Assembly: GCA_910576205.1 (NCBI GenBank)
Contig: CAJTHL010000016.1
Coordinates: forward strand, 1 to 64,000
DNA length: 64,000 bases
Direction: 5' to 3'
DNA from: Clostridia bacterium
GTDB taxonomy: Bacteria > Bacillota > Clostridia > Lachnospirales > Lachnospiraceae
This document shows positions 8,008 to 16,558 of the stretch, piece by piece (the first letter of the stretch is position 1; every line of letters starts with the position of its first letter). The notes under the pieces are model-generated. The model was not told the origin of the DNA. It did not search any database and saw only the letters and a list, made by a program, of their open reading frames with translations. The translations under genes were made by a program, and so were the position numbers.

Positions 8008-9357
8008 ATGAATGATTTCAGCGTCTGCCTTAACCTTGTCTGCCTTCTGGTCCAGAGCGCCCTCCATCTTCTCTTTGTCAGCCATCTCACCGGGAAACGG
8101 ACAGCCGCCTGGCATTTCGCCGCCTATTTCCTTCTCCTTGAGGGCCTCGAATGGATTTCCAGGCAGGTCATGCCCGCCTGGCCTCTTGTCATGGGCGTAA
8201 ACCTGGTTATCCTGTGGGGAATCACCTGCCTTCTTCTGGGAAATTCCCCATCCGTGTCCTGGATTGCGGCAATCATCGCCCTCTATATTTCCCAGCTCTC
8301 CTTTGGCGTCGTCAACTCCATGGAAGCCATCGTATTCCCCTATCAGATCGGAACCTCCCTGCTGTACCTGCTGATCTTTCTGGCCACACTGCTGTCCTTT
8401 GTGATCTGCGCCTGCTGCTACCGGGCTGTCTTTGGCTTCCTGTCCCTGGCAGAGGGACTTCCCCTCTCCCATACCTGGATGCTGCTCTATCCCATCCTGT
8501 TTTTCTCCGCTGCGGAGCTGTATATTATGCAGACCTCCTACACCCAGGCCTGTATTTTTCCCACCGATCTGCCCGCCATGCTTCTTCTGACGGAATCCGG
8601 GAAACACATCGCCCTGTTAATCCTGCAAATGCTGGGACTTGGGGCGCTTCTTTGCACGCTGTACGCCCACCGGCGGGTCTGCCAGGATTTCCTGACCCGG
8701 TCGCAGCTTCTTTCCCTCACCCAGGCTGTCCGGGCCCAAAAAACGTATATTTCCGAGGCCAGACAGCGGGAAGCCCGGACAAGGGCCTTCCGCCACGATA
8801 TCCGAAACCATCTGTCCGTGCTGGACGGACTTCTGGGAAGCGGAAATTATGAGGAGGGCAGGGCGTATCTGAAAAAGCTGGAAGCCGTCTCCTCCTCCCT
8901 TTCCTTCCCCTATCAGACCGGCAATCCCGTAGTGGATATTCTCCTGGGGGAGAAGCTTGAAACCGCGGCTTCAAAAGAAATCCCCACAGATGTGTCCCTG
9001 CTCCTGCCAGAACCCTGGGGCGTGGATGACTTTGACCTGTGCGTGATCTTCGCCAATGCCCTGGACAACGCCATATCCGCCTGCCAGGAAGGCCCGTCTC
9101 CTAAGTTTATCCATATTTCCGGGGAGCGGCAGGGGGATTTCTTTCTGCTGAAGTTTGAAAACACCTGCGCCTCCAGTCCCCTTCCCCCCATGGGCACAGG
9201 GCTTATCAATATCAGAACCATAGCAGAAAAGTACCATGGCGCCATACTTACGGAAAAAAAAGACACCCTGTTTTCCCTCCATGTGCTGCTGGACATTTCA
9301 TTACATCCAGAAAACATTTCAGCGCAAAAGCCTTGCATTTTCACAGCGGAGCCTTAA
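8008..9357 (+). CDS. GHKL sensor histidine kinase (AgrC/CitA-like)
   Basis: A 449-residue kinase with about six hydrophobic segments in the first 215 residues, a coiled helix, the phospho-acceptor H263 in FRHDIRNHLSVL, a Spo0B-like helix pair and a GHKL ATPase (N box FANALDNAISAC, GTGLINIR). This is the usual partner of LytTR regulators. The gene is intact and has AGAGAGGG upstream, but its own regulator at 7749 is broken, so it is either orphaned or signals to another regulator. Confidence 0.88.
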   Translation: MNDFSVCLNLVCLLVQSALHLLFVSHLTGKRTAAWHFAAYFLLLEGLEWISRQVMPAWPLVMGVNLVILWGITCLLLGNSPSVSWIAAIIALYISQLSFGVVNSMEAIVFPYQIGTSLLYLLIFLATLLSFVICACCYRAVFGFLSLAEGLPLSHTWMLLYPILFFSAAELYIMQTSYTQACIFPTDLPAMLLLTESGKHIALLILQMLGLGALLCTLYAHRRVCQDFLTRSQLLSLTQAVRAQKTYISEARQREARTRAFRHDIRNHLSVLDGLLGSGNYEEGRAYLKKLEAVSSSLSFPYQTGNPVVDILLGEKLETAASKEIPTDVSLLLPEPWGVDDFDLCVIFANALDNAISACQEGPSPKFIHISGERQGDFFLLKFENTCASSPLPPMGTGLINIRTIAEKYHGAILTEKKDTLFSLHVLLDISLHPENISAQKPCIFTAEP

Positions 9358-9414
9358 ACTTGGGATATAGCACCTAAAAAGGCAGATGCAAAACTTAAAC
9401 AGGAGGAACTTAAG

Positions 9415-9849
9415 ATGGAACCAGTTTCCAGTATGACGACAAATCCCTTGTATGAACCCCCAAAAGCTGCAGACACAAAAGCTGCCAGAAACGAGCAGTC
9501 GGAAAACCAGGAGAACAGGGAGGCCGCCGGAAAGCATCCCTTAAGGCCTGACCGGGACGAATACATTCCGGAGACAAAACGGGCCTTAGCCCAGGATAAG
9601 CCACAGGGGCCGGACCGGAAGGCCGCCGGCGGCAATGTGAAGAAATGCAGGGTCAGCACGGAGAAAGTCGACCGGGAAATTGAAAAGCTCAAAAAGGAAA
9701 AAGAAGAGCTTGAAAGGCAGCTGAACTTAGAAACAGACGAAAGAAAGGCCGCCAGGCTGGAAAAAAGGCTTGCCCAGGTGGAAAACGAGCTTCGCCAGAA
9801 GGATACAGACGCCTACCGGCGTCAGCATATGACGCGTAGTTTTTCTTAA
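9415..9849 (+). CDS. Coiled-coil protein of unknown function
   Basis: 144 residues, no signal peptide or TM. The first 80 are polar and likely disordered (rich in K, E, N, P), containing RPDRDEYIPETK; residues about 82-133 form a strongly charged heptad-rich coiled coil (EKLKKEKEELERQL and following), ending near YRRQHMTRS. AGGAGG lies seven bases before the ATG. I recall similar short proteins in Lachnospiraceae but no function. It follows the GHKL kinase by 57 nt and ends at a strong terminator. Confidence 0.75.
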   Translation: MEPVSSMTTNPLYEPPKAADTKAARNEQSENQENREAAGKHPLRPDRDEYIPETKRALAQDKPQGPDRKAAGGNVKKCRVSTEKVDREIEKLKKEKEELERQLNLETDERKAARLEKRLAQVENELRQKDTDAYRRQHMTRSFS

Positions 9850-9855
9850 GTAAAG

Positions 9856-9892
9856 AGAGGGCCGGCGGATTTCACTCACCCGCCGGCCCTCT
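9856..9892. terminator. Strong intrinsic terminator (probably bidirectional)
   Basis: AGAGGGCCGGCGG at 9856-9868 pairs perfectly over 13 bp with CCGCCGGCCCTCT at 9880-9892 around an 11-nt loop, followed by TTTT on the plus strand; the minus strand side has a short TTTA. It separates convergent units, the coiled-coil gene and the end of the sugar operon. Confidence 0.85.
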
Positions 9893-9910
9893 TTTCATTT
9901 CTCTGTCTCG

Positions 9911-10654
9911 TCAACCCATAAGGTACTCCAGAATCCCCTGGAACAGGCGGTTGTAGCCCTCCCATTCACAGAATTCCGGGGGTGCCCAGTGGGGCGCAAA
10001 GTCTGTAGTAAACACGCCGCTCTTCCCCTTGCCGTAGGAGGCGAAAGCGATAAAGGGATCTCCCTCCACAGCCGCCACCACCTCCGCCTCGGGCTTTGGA
10101 ATGGTTTTATTGTACCCCAGCACAGCGGGGAATTCCCTGGGAAGCCCGGCCAGGGCCGGATGTTCCTTTACAATCACCGGCGTCACGCCGTCGCAGTGTT
10201 CCATCCTGTCGTCCACGGTGAGGACTTCCACAGGTAGCACCTCCTGCACCGCCGAATCATGCCATTTTCCCTTGGCGTCCACGCCGGAGAAGGTAAGGTA
10301 ACCTCCCACCATCAAAAGAGCTCCTCCATCCAGCACATAATCCCGGATAACCTTTGTGCGGTCAGGCCGCTTCTCGCTCTTTGCAAAGGTAGCTGTGGGA
10401 AGCAGCAGGGTGTTGGCTCCGATATCGGAAAGCACCACACAGTCGTACTGTTTTAACTCCTCCAGGGTAAAGGGGAAGCCGTCCACCGCCTCGTGATTGG
10501 GCAGAAACGTATACTCGTAGCCCGCCGCTTCCACTGCCTTGCGGAACCATTTCTCTCCCGTCTCATAGACGGAGGTAAAAAACGAATCCACACCCTTTAC
10601 ATGGGTAGTATAGCTCATCCATGATTCCCCTGCCAGTAAAATTTTTTTGCTCAT
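9911..10654 (-). CDS. Putative GATase1-like protein (PF07090 family)
   Basis: A 247-residue cytoplasmic protein with the class I amidotransferase-like fold (KILLAGESWM; VVLSDIGANTLLL; YVLDGGALLMVGG; a C-terminal FTTDFAPHWAPP). The nucleophile Cys of true amidotransferases is absent at the elbow (LLMVGGY), as is usual for this family, so it is probably not a glutaminase. It is the last gene of the sugar operon, preceded by CAGGAGCGAG. A role in handling the imported sugar is inferred from context only. Confidence 0.78.
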   Translation of the reverse strand: MSKKILLAGESWMSYTTHVKGVDSFFTSVYETGEKWFRKAVEAAGYEYTFLPNHEAVDGFPFTLEELKQYDCVVLSDIGANTLLLPTATFAKSEKRPDRTKVIRDYVLDGGALLMVGGYLTFSGVDAKGKWHDSAVQEVLPVEVLTVDDRMEHCDGVTPVIVKEHPALAGLPREFPAVLGYNKTIPKPEAEVVAAVEGDPFIAFASYGKGKSGVFTTDFAPHWAPPEFCEWEGYNRLFQGILEYLMG

Positions 10655-10683
10655 ATGCTCGCTCCTGATTCAGTTCTGGGTTT

Positions 10684-11259
10684 TTATACGTTTACATTGG
10701 GATTGTCCATCAGCTCCAGAGGATAGTCCCCCAGGCGCTCTACCTCAAAACCATTTGCCTTGAATTTCTCGTAGTCAAAGGCGTCCAGCTCGTCGATGGC
10801 CAGCTTGTGAAACTCATAGAAGTTGGGCCACCACTCATAGCCGTCTCCCAGGCTGTGGGACAGATACGCGTCCGCAATATCCTTGCCCATCTGAGGAGCC
10901 ACATAGAAAGCTCCCATAGCCAGCACATTCACGCCGTTTCCGGTAATGGCCCGCAGGGCCGCCGGTACGCTCTCCACCACGCCTGCATGGACGCCCGGGC
11001 ACTTGCTTGCCGCAATATGGATTCCCATGCCAGTGCCGCAGAAGATCAGAGCCCTCTCAAATTCTCCCTCGGAAATCTTTGCGCCGACCTTTAAGCCGAT
11101 GCGGTGAAACATTTCCTTATCCTCGTCCTCCGGGGAGCGCACTCCGATATCCGTCACAGTCCACCCCTTGGATTTCAGATGCTCCACAACCGCTTCCTTT
11201 AACGGAAAGCCCGCAAAATCCGCTCCTACCAGTATCTGTTTGTCTTTTACTGTTTTCAT
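10684..11259 (-). CDS. RpiB/LacA/LacB-family sugar-phosphate isomerase
   Basis: 191 residues. The family core is clear: ADFAGFPLKEA at the N-terminus and the active-site loop FCGTGMGIHIAASK with the catalytic Cys, followed by ITGNGVNVLAMG. Relatives interconvert ribose 5-phosphate/ribulose 5-phosphate or act on allose and galactose 6-phosphates; this one is longer (RpiB is about 150) with a C-terminal extension of about 45 residues, so the substrate is open. It sits between the mutarotase and the GATase-like gene. Confidence 0.85.
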   Translation of the reverse strand: MKTVKDKQILVGADFAGFPLKEAVVEHLKSKGWTVTDIGVRSPEDEDKEMFHRIGLKVGAKISEGEFERALIFCGTGMGIHIAASKCPGVHAGVVESVPAALRAITGNGVNVLAMGAFYVAPQMGKDIADAYLSHSLGDGYEWWPNFYEFHKLAIDELDAFDYEKFKANGFEVERLGDYPLELMDNPNVNV

Positions 11260-11274
11260 GCCCTGTTCCCTTCT

Positions 11275-11604
11275 TTATTTGTAATAGAATATAGACTCCA
11301 TGTCCTCGTAAAAAGCCGCCTCGCTGTCTGCGTCGTACTTTTCAAAGCAGGGCTTTGTGTAACCCCACCATTTCTGCGTCGTCTCGTCCGCAGCCATCTT
11401 TTCCATATCGGCCTCGTAATCTGTGCCGGTGTATTCAAAATAGGAAAACACCAGATCCCCCTTTATAAAAATAGAGTAATTCTCCAGATTACACTCTGTA
11501 ATGGTCTTTAAGACATCCGGCCAGACTGCCGCGTGGAGGGTCTTGTATTCCTCAATCTTCTCCTTCTTAAGCCTGCCGATCTGTCCAAACATGCGTCTTG
11601 CCAT
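11275..11604 (-). CDS. L-rhamnose mutarotase family protein (RhaM/RhaU-like)
   Basis: 109 residues with the family signatures FGQIGRLKKEKIEEYKTLHAAVWP (split here: GRLK...EEY...H..VWP), YSIF and MAADETTQKWW. RhaM proteins interconvert alpha and beta anomers of rhamnose-like sugars in the cytoplasm. It lies between the transporter permeases and the isomerase, which fits a rhamnose-like or other deoxy/keto sugar route, though no rhamnose isomerase, kinase or aldolase is present here. Confidence 0.88.
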   Translation of the reverse strand: MARRMFGQIGRLKKEKIEEYKTLHAAVWPDVLKTITECNLENYSIFIKGDLVFSYFEYTGTDYEADMEKMAADETTQKWWGYTKPCFEKYDADSEAAFYEDMESIFYYK

Positions 11605-11632
11605 AAGATCTCCTTTATTCTGGTTCTGCCGC

Positions 11633-12637
11633 CTACGCCTTCTTCTTAAACAGGTGAATATTGTGGCTGGAGAAGTAGTTCAGCACCATCACCAGCAAAA
11701 GCACCGCGCCCCAGATCAGGGAAATGTAGTAGCTGCTGATCTGCGGGAAACGGTTGATACCGGTTTCCAGGGCACGCACCAGGAAAATAGCCAGGAGCAC
11801 CCCTGTGATAGACTCTTTGCCGCCGTCCGGATCCACGCCGCCCAGCACTACGATCAAGATACACTGGAGAGTGTAGTTGGAGCCATAGTCGGATCTGGCC
11901 GAATTGTAATTTGCCAGCATAATCATGCCGCCCAGAGCGGAACAGATACCGGAAATCAGATAGGTCTTAATAAGAATCCAGTCTACTTTCAGTCCGCTGT
12001 ACCGGGCCACGTTCTGGCTGCTTCCCAGAAGGGTGATCTTCTTGCCGTAGGTGGTTTTCTTAAGCAGGAACACCAGCACGGCCGCCGCTATGGCAAACAG
12101 GATAAACTGCACCGGGATACCCGCCACCTTGTTGTTGATAAGGAAGGCGTAATCCTTGGGGAAGTCGCTGATGGCGCTTCCGTTTGTCATGACGATACCG
12201 ATTCCCGTAAAGAGCTGCCCGGTTCCCAGGGTTGCCAGGATGGGCGGAATCTTGCACTTGGACACCAGAATGCCGTTAAACGCGCCGGTTACCGCACCCA
12301 TCAGAATGGCGATAACAAACACCAGCAGGAACCACTGGGGCCCTAAGGAGCCGGATTCGGAACCGGCATTCCGCATTAAGAGGGCCACGGTAATGGCCGT
12401 CATATTGGCGATTCCAACGGTTGACAGGTCAATGCCGCCTGTAATCATACATACCATAACGCCCAGAGACATAAGCCCGAATTCCGGGAACTGGGAGAAC
12501 ATGGTCTGGAAGTTTACCAGGGAGTAAAATTTGCCGCCTTTGGTTATGGCCATAAACAGGAACCAGACAACCATAATAATAAGCAGCCGCCAGATATGGG
12601 AATCCTTCTTAAAAGAAACTTTCAGCTTCTCTGCCAT
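11633..12637 (-). CDS. Sugar ABC transporter permease (RbsC/RhaP-type)
   Basis: A 334-residue BPD_transp_2-type permease with about 8-10 TM helices and the family core GGIDLSTVGIANMTAITVALLM and GVLLAIFLVRALETGI. The start is ATG 12637 (MAEKLKVSF) behind GAGGAGGTGG; the longer frame opening upstream is only the overlap with the neighbouring permease. It overlaps that gene by one base (TAATG), so the two permeases are coupled and likely form a heterodimer. Confidence 0.9.
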   Translation of the reverse strand: MAEKLKVSFKKDSHIWRLLIIMVVWFLFMAITKGGKFYSLVNFQTMFSQFPEFGLMSLGVMVCMITGGIDLSTVGIANMTAITVALLMRNAGSESGSLGPQWFLLVFVIAILMGAVTGAFNGILVSKCKIPPILATLGTGQLFTGIGIVMTNGSAISDFPKDYAFLINNKVAGIPVQFILFAIAAAVLVFLLKKTTYGKKITLLGSSQNVARYSGLKVDWILIKTYLISGICSALGGMIMLANYNSARSDYGSNYTLQCILIVVLGGVDPDGGKESITGVLLAIFLVRALETGINRFPQISSYYISLIWGAVLLLVMVLNYFSSHNIHLFKKKA

Positions 12638-13665
12638 TATGCCACCTCCTCTGTCTGTTTCCGATTGCCTTTGCTGCGGCCGGAACGGGTTACCTGATAT
12701 GCGCTGATTGCCGTACCGATTACAATGAGAAGTCCTACGAATACGTCCTTCCACACAACGGGAACGCCGATAAGGATCATGGAGTTCTCCACCAGCACAA
12801 TAAGCAGCGTACCTAAGATACAGCCTGTCAAGGTACCGCGGCCGCCTCCGATAACCGTGCCCCCAAGCACCACGCCGGCGATAATATTCATTTCCATACC
12901 CAGCATATTGGTGGGATGGCACTGTTGCATCATGCAGACCCGGATCATACCGGCAATGCTGGCAACCACGCCCGCAAACACATACAGCAGAAACTTGGTT
13001 CGTTTAACCCTGAAGCCCGCGTTGTAGGCCGCCGCCTCATTTCCGCCGATGGCATAAATTCCCCGGCCGAACATGGTATATTTCAGAATCAGAAACGCGA
13101 TCAGCACAATGAGCACCAGAACCAGGAATGCCGCAGGAAGCCTGGAGGACAGCCCGCTCTGGGTGTTTGTAGCCGTAAACAGGGAGCTGGTTCCAAAGCT
13201 CTTCATGCCTGCGGGGATTACCGCAAGCTGCCTGGATTCCAGAGTACCCTGCATAAAACCCTTGAACACACTGGACGTACCCAGGGTTACAATCATGGCG
13301 GGCAGCTCCAGATAACCCACGAAAAATCCGTTAATCATGCCTAAGATACCGCCAATCAGGATCGCTGCCAGAATAGGAAGCAGCACGTTCCCCTCATAGC
13401 CCATATCCAGGAACATTTTTGTGGTGGCGTAAGCGGTCAGCGACGCCAGGGCCGGGAAGGACACGTCGATGCCTCCCGACAGGATTACCAGAAACGCTCC
13501 CACTGCAAACAGTCCCGGCACAATCATGGCGGACATAATGTCCACAATATTGTTGGGCGTGTAGAACTGCCCGGAGCGCACCTGGATGAGGACGGACAGA
13601 GCCAGGAGAATAAGGAAGATATAGGTCTCGGTCCGCTTAAAAAGCTTTTTGATGGTATTCTGCAT
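12637..13665 (-). CDS. Sugar ABC transporter permease (RbsC/RhaQ-type)
   Basis: 342 residues, multi-span membrane protein with SGGIDVSFPALASLTAYATTKM and GGTVIGGGRGTLTGCILGTLL, the conserved EAA-like and glycine-rich segments of ribose-type permeases. Sequence begins MQNTIKKLF and ends in a basic cytoplasmic tail. It lies 13 nt after the ATPase gene and is coupled to the second permease. Confidence 0.9.
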   Translation of the reverse strand: MQNTIKKLFKRTETYIFLILLALSVLIQVRSGQFYTPNNIVDIMSAMIVPGLFAVGAFLVILSGGIDVSFPALASLTAYATTKMFLDMGYEGNVLLPILAAILIGGILGMINGFFVGYLELPAMIVTLGTSSVFKGFMQGTLESRQLAVIPAGMKSFGTSSLFTATNTQSGLSSRLPAAFLVLVLIVLIAFLILKYTMFGRGIYAIGGNEAAAYNAGFRVKRTKFLLYVFAGVVASIAGMIRVCMMQQCHPTNMLGMEMNIIAGVVLGGTVIGGGRGTLTGCILGTLLIVLVENSMILIGVPVVWKDVFVGLLIVIGTAISAYQVTRSGRSKGNRKQTEEVA

Positions 13666-13678
13666 TCTCTCACCCTCC

Positions 13679-15160
13679 CTACATCATCTTATCCAGAATC
13701 ATTTTTTCCGAAGCCTCGCTTGTTCCGAATTCTCCGGCCATACGGCCGTCCTTGAGAACCATGACCCGGGAACAGTTTTCCAGAATCTCCGGAAGATCGT
13801 CCGAAATAATAATCACTGCCATGCCGTTTCCGGCCAGCTTCTGCAATATCTGATGGATATCGTATTTGGAGCCAATATCCACGCCCACGGTGGGGCCGTT
13901 TAAGATCAGCACATCCGGCTTACAGGCCAGCCATTTTGCCAGCACAATCCTCTGCTGGTTTCCTCCGGAGAGAGTGGACGCCGCGTTGCCCGGGTCCGGT
14001 GTGGCGATGGACAGCTCCTTCACCCACTTGTCAATCTCCCCCTGGTACCGGGCTTTATCCATAAGGCCGCGGCTGGTCAGCTCATCGATGACGGAGATCG
14101 CGATATTGTCCCCGATACTCTGATCCAGGAACAATCCCTCGCTTAAGCGGTCCTCGGGCACAAACCCGATTTTGTTGGCGATGGCTGTCTGGGGATCCTT
14201 AAGCTCCACTTCTTTTCCACGTATTTTAATCTTTCCTCCCGTAACCGGCCGCATGCCGAAGAGGGACAAGGCCAGCTCCGTCCGCCCGGAATCCAGAAGT
14301 CCGGTAACGCCCAGGATCTCGCCGCCCTTGACGGAAAAGCTGATATCGGAATAGAATCCGTCCAGGCTTAATTTCTCTACTTCCAGCAGAGGCTCCGGCG
14401 TCAGTTTTGCAGGTACAAAGGGCTTTACCTCAAACTCCCGGCCTGTCATATAATATGTAAATTTCTGATTGTCCAGCTCGGAGGTATCGCCTGTGGCGAT
14501 AAGCTTTCCGCTTCGGAAAACGGTAAAGCGCTCCGAGATCTCAAACACCTCGTCAAGCTTATGGCTGACAAAGAGAATGGAGATTCCCTGCTCCTTCAAC
14601 TGAAGAATTACCTTGAACAGGGCCTTTACTTCTTTTTTTGTCAGCGCCGTGGTGGGCTCATCCATGATAATAAGCTTGGCGTTGAACATCAGCGCCCGGC
14701 AGATGGCTACCATCTGTTTTTCTGCCACGGACAGCTCCCCTAACTGGGCGTCCAGATCTACCTTGAAATCAATGCGGGCAACGGCCTGTTCCGCGATTTT
14801 CCGCATGTTTTTCCAGTTAACAATTTTTCTCTTTTCCACAAGCTGGCTGTTGATAGCCAGGTTTTCCATTACGGTTAAATTGGGAAAAACGGAAAAGTCC
14901 TGGTAAATAACCTGTATTCCATTCATAATGGCGGAAATGGGCGTAATTTTTGTAAGTTCTTTTCCGTCAAATTCTATGGTTCCGGAGTCTCTCTGGTAAA
15001 CCCCGGAAATAATTTTTATCAGGGTGGATTTTCCGCAGCCGTTCTCTCCTGCCAGACAGTGAACCTCTCCGGGCCTGATCTCCAGCGTCACCCCATCCAG
15101 CGCTTTTACTCCTGCGAAATACTTCCGCACTTCAACTGCTCTGAGTAAGTAATCTGTCAT
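13679..15160 (-). CDS. Sugar ABC transporter ATPase (RbsA-type, two domains)
   Basis: 493 residues with two ATPase cassettes. The first has an intact Walker A (GENGCGKST) and Walker B (LIIMDEPTTAL), with a degenerate signature (LSVAEKQ). The second has a degenerate Walker A (TGLLDSGRTELA), a good signature LSGGNQQR and LILNGPTVGVD in place of the usual DEPTRG; that is a notable loss of the Walker B acid, on top of the usual asymmetry of RbsA-like ATPases. It lies between the binding protein and the permeases. Confidence 0.9.
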   Translation of the reverse strand: MTDYLLRAVEVRKYFAGVKALDGVTLEIRPGEVHCLAGENGCGKSTLIKIISGVYQRDSGTIEFDGKELTKITPISAIMNGIQVIYQDFSVFPNLTVMENLAINSQLVEKRKIVNWKNMRKIAEQAVARIDFKVDLDAQLGELSVAEKQMVAICRALMFNAKLIIMDEPTTALTKKEVKALFKVILQLKEQGISILFVSHKLDEVFEISERFTVFRSGKLIATGDTSELDNQKFTYYMTGREFEVKPFVPAKLTPEPLLEVEKLSLDGFYSDISFSVKGGEILGVTGLLDSGRTELALSLFGMRPVTGGKIKIRGKEVELKDPQTAIANKIGFVPEDRLSEGLFLDQSIGDNIAISVIDELTSRGLMDKARYQGEIDKWVKELSIATPDPGNAASTLSGGNQQRIVLAKWLACKPDVLILNGPTVGVDIGSKYDIHQILQKLAGNGMAVIIISDDLPEILENCSRVMVLKDGRMAGEFGTSEASEKMILDKMM

Positions 15161-15249
15161 GAAACCTCTCCTATTTTAGTTCCGCATCCCACCTGTCAGT
15201 GAAGAGGCAGATGCCGTTTTAAGTTCTGCACACGAACAAACTATGAGTC

Positions 15250-15275
15250 AGGCGGGCCAGAATTTCTGCCCGCCT
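15250..15275. promoter_or_regulatory. Intergenic GC-rich hairpin between binding protein and ATPase genes
   Basis: AGGCGGGC (15250-15257) pairs with GCCCGCCT (15268-15275) around a 10-nt loop inside the 154-nt gap. The T-run lies on the plus-strand side, so in the operon's direction it is not a full terminator. It probably protects the upstream binding-protein mRNA or partly attenuates, giving more binding protein than transporter. Confidence 0.55.
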
Positions 15276-15314
15276 GGCATTTTTTAATGAACAGTCTGTT
15301 GGACTTCTGACTGC

Positions 15315-16412
15315 TTAGAATCCAAAGGAATCTACGTTCTCGCCGTTGATTACGATCCAGCCCTCGCCCTCAAGAACGGTGGTGCTGCCCTCACGGAAAG
15401 TCATTCCTGTGTAGCCCTCGATGCCAAGATCAACGGGAGCTCCGATCTCATCGCCGTTCAGAACCTTAACCGCAAGGCTTATCATGGCCTTTCCAGCCTG
15501 TGCCGGATCCCAGAGGGTCAGAGATTTGATAACGCCGCTCTTGAGAAGCTCTGCATTGTCAGCAGGCATACCGGTTCCGGTGGTGAATGCCTTGTCAACC
15601 AGACCCAGCTCGTCGATGGCTCTTGCCACTCCCGGTGCGTCAAAGGAAGAGGTTCCCATGATACCCTTCAGCTCGGGATAGGTCTTGAACGCCTCTTTTG
15701 CCACGTTGTAAGCGGTATCGCCGTTGTCGTGGGACTCTACTCTGGGCTGTGCCTCCAGCAGGGTCATGTTGGGGTATGCAGTTTTCTGATATTCTACGGC
15801 CGCGTCTGCCCACTCATTGTGGGAAGCGTTTGTCACGTCTGCCACCATGGTGGTGTACACGCCCTCTTCTCCCATTGCCTCTGCCAGGTTATCCATGATA
15901 AACTGACCGTAACCTGCGTTGGAGAATGCCTCGATATCGTAGTCTACGTTTTCCAGACTGGCGCCCTCATGTGCGATTACCACAATGCCTGCGTCCTTTG
16001 CCTGCTTCAGAACGGGCTCCAGGGACTCGGGGTCAACGGGAACCACACAGATCGCGTCAACTTGCTGTGCAATCAGATCCTGTACAAGCTGCGCCTGCTT
16101 GGTAGCGTCGATAACGTCCGTACCCTTCTGGTAAACATTAAGGCCTGTCTCCTGCGCATACTCTTTTACGCCAACATCCATACGAACAAACCAGGGGTTG
16201 GAAGAATCCTTCGGAACAACTACGATCTCCCAGTCGCCGGTTGCCGCCGGCGCTGCGTCGGGAGTTTCCTCGCCGGCGTCTCCAGCGGGCTCCTCTGTCT
16301 GGGCCGGCTGGTCTGCGCCTGCCGAAGGCTCCTCAGCCTTATTTCCACAGGCTGCCAGACCCATTACCATTGCTGCCGTCATCATTAACGCGATGAATTT
16401 TTTCTTTTTCAT
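15315..16412 (-). CDS. Sugar ABC transporter substrate-binding lipoprotein (RhaS/LsrB-like)
   Basis: 365 residues with a lipoprotein signal peptide (basic start, hydrophobic core, lipobox LAAC with Cys near 22), an acidic/Ala/Pro-rich linker to about residue 55, then a periplasmic-binding-protein type 1 fold: IVVVPKDSSNPWF, DLIAQQVDAICVVPVDPESL, GIMGTSSFDAPGVARAI. The sequence is closest in feel to rhamnose/autoinducer-2 binding proteins. It is the first transporter gene after the LacI operators. Ligand unknown. Confidence 0.9.
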   Translation of the reverse strand: MKKKKFIALMMTAAMVMGLAACGNKAEEPSAGADQPAQTEEPAGDAGEETPDAAPAATGDWEIVVVPKDSSNPWFVRMDVGVKEYAQETGLNVYQKGTDVIDATKQAQLVQDLIAQQVDAICVVPVDPESLEPVLKQAKDAGIVVIAHEGASLENVDYDIEAFSNAGYGQFIMDNLAEAMGEEGVYTTMVADVTNASHNEWADAAVEYQKTAYPNMTLLEAQPRVESHDNGDTAYNVAKEAFKTYPELKGIMGTSSFDAPGVARAIDELGLVDKAFTTGTGMPADNAELLKSGVIKSLTLWDPAQAGKAMISLAVKVLNGDEIGAPVDLGIEGYTGMTFREGSTTVLEGEGWIVINGENVDSFGF

Positions 16413-16448
16413 TCTTATCCTCCTATTATGTTTTATATATTTCTTTAA

Positions 16449-16462
16449 TTAAAACGCTTTCT
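16449..16462. promoter_or_regulatory. Degenerate LacI-type operator
   Basis: TTAAAACGCTTTCT resembles the perfect palindromes at 16513 and 17604 in one half and at the central CG. It lies 36 nt before the binding-protein start, so it could be an auxiliary site. Confidence 0.35.
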
Positions 16463-16512
16463 CTGAACGGAGCTTTCCATCTCCTTTCTTTTCTTTCTGC
16501 CCCGTCTTCTGG

Positions 16513-16526
16513 TTAAAACGTTTTAA
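16513..16526. promoter_or_regulatory. LacI-family operator upstream of the sugar operon
   Basis: TTAAAACGTTTTAA is a perfect 14-bp palindrome with the central CG typical of LacI-family sites. It lies in the gap between the regulator gene and the binding-protein gene, and an identical copy stands at 17604-17617 in front of the regulator. Confidence 0.8.
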
Positions 16527-16558
16527 TTATCGACAAAAAGATCTGAAATCCCGGAAAA

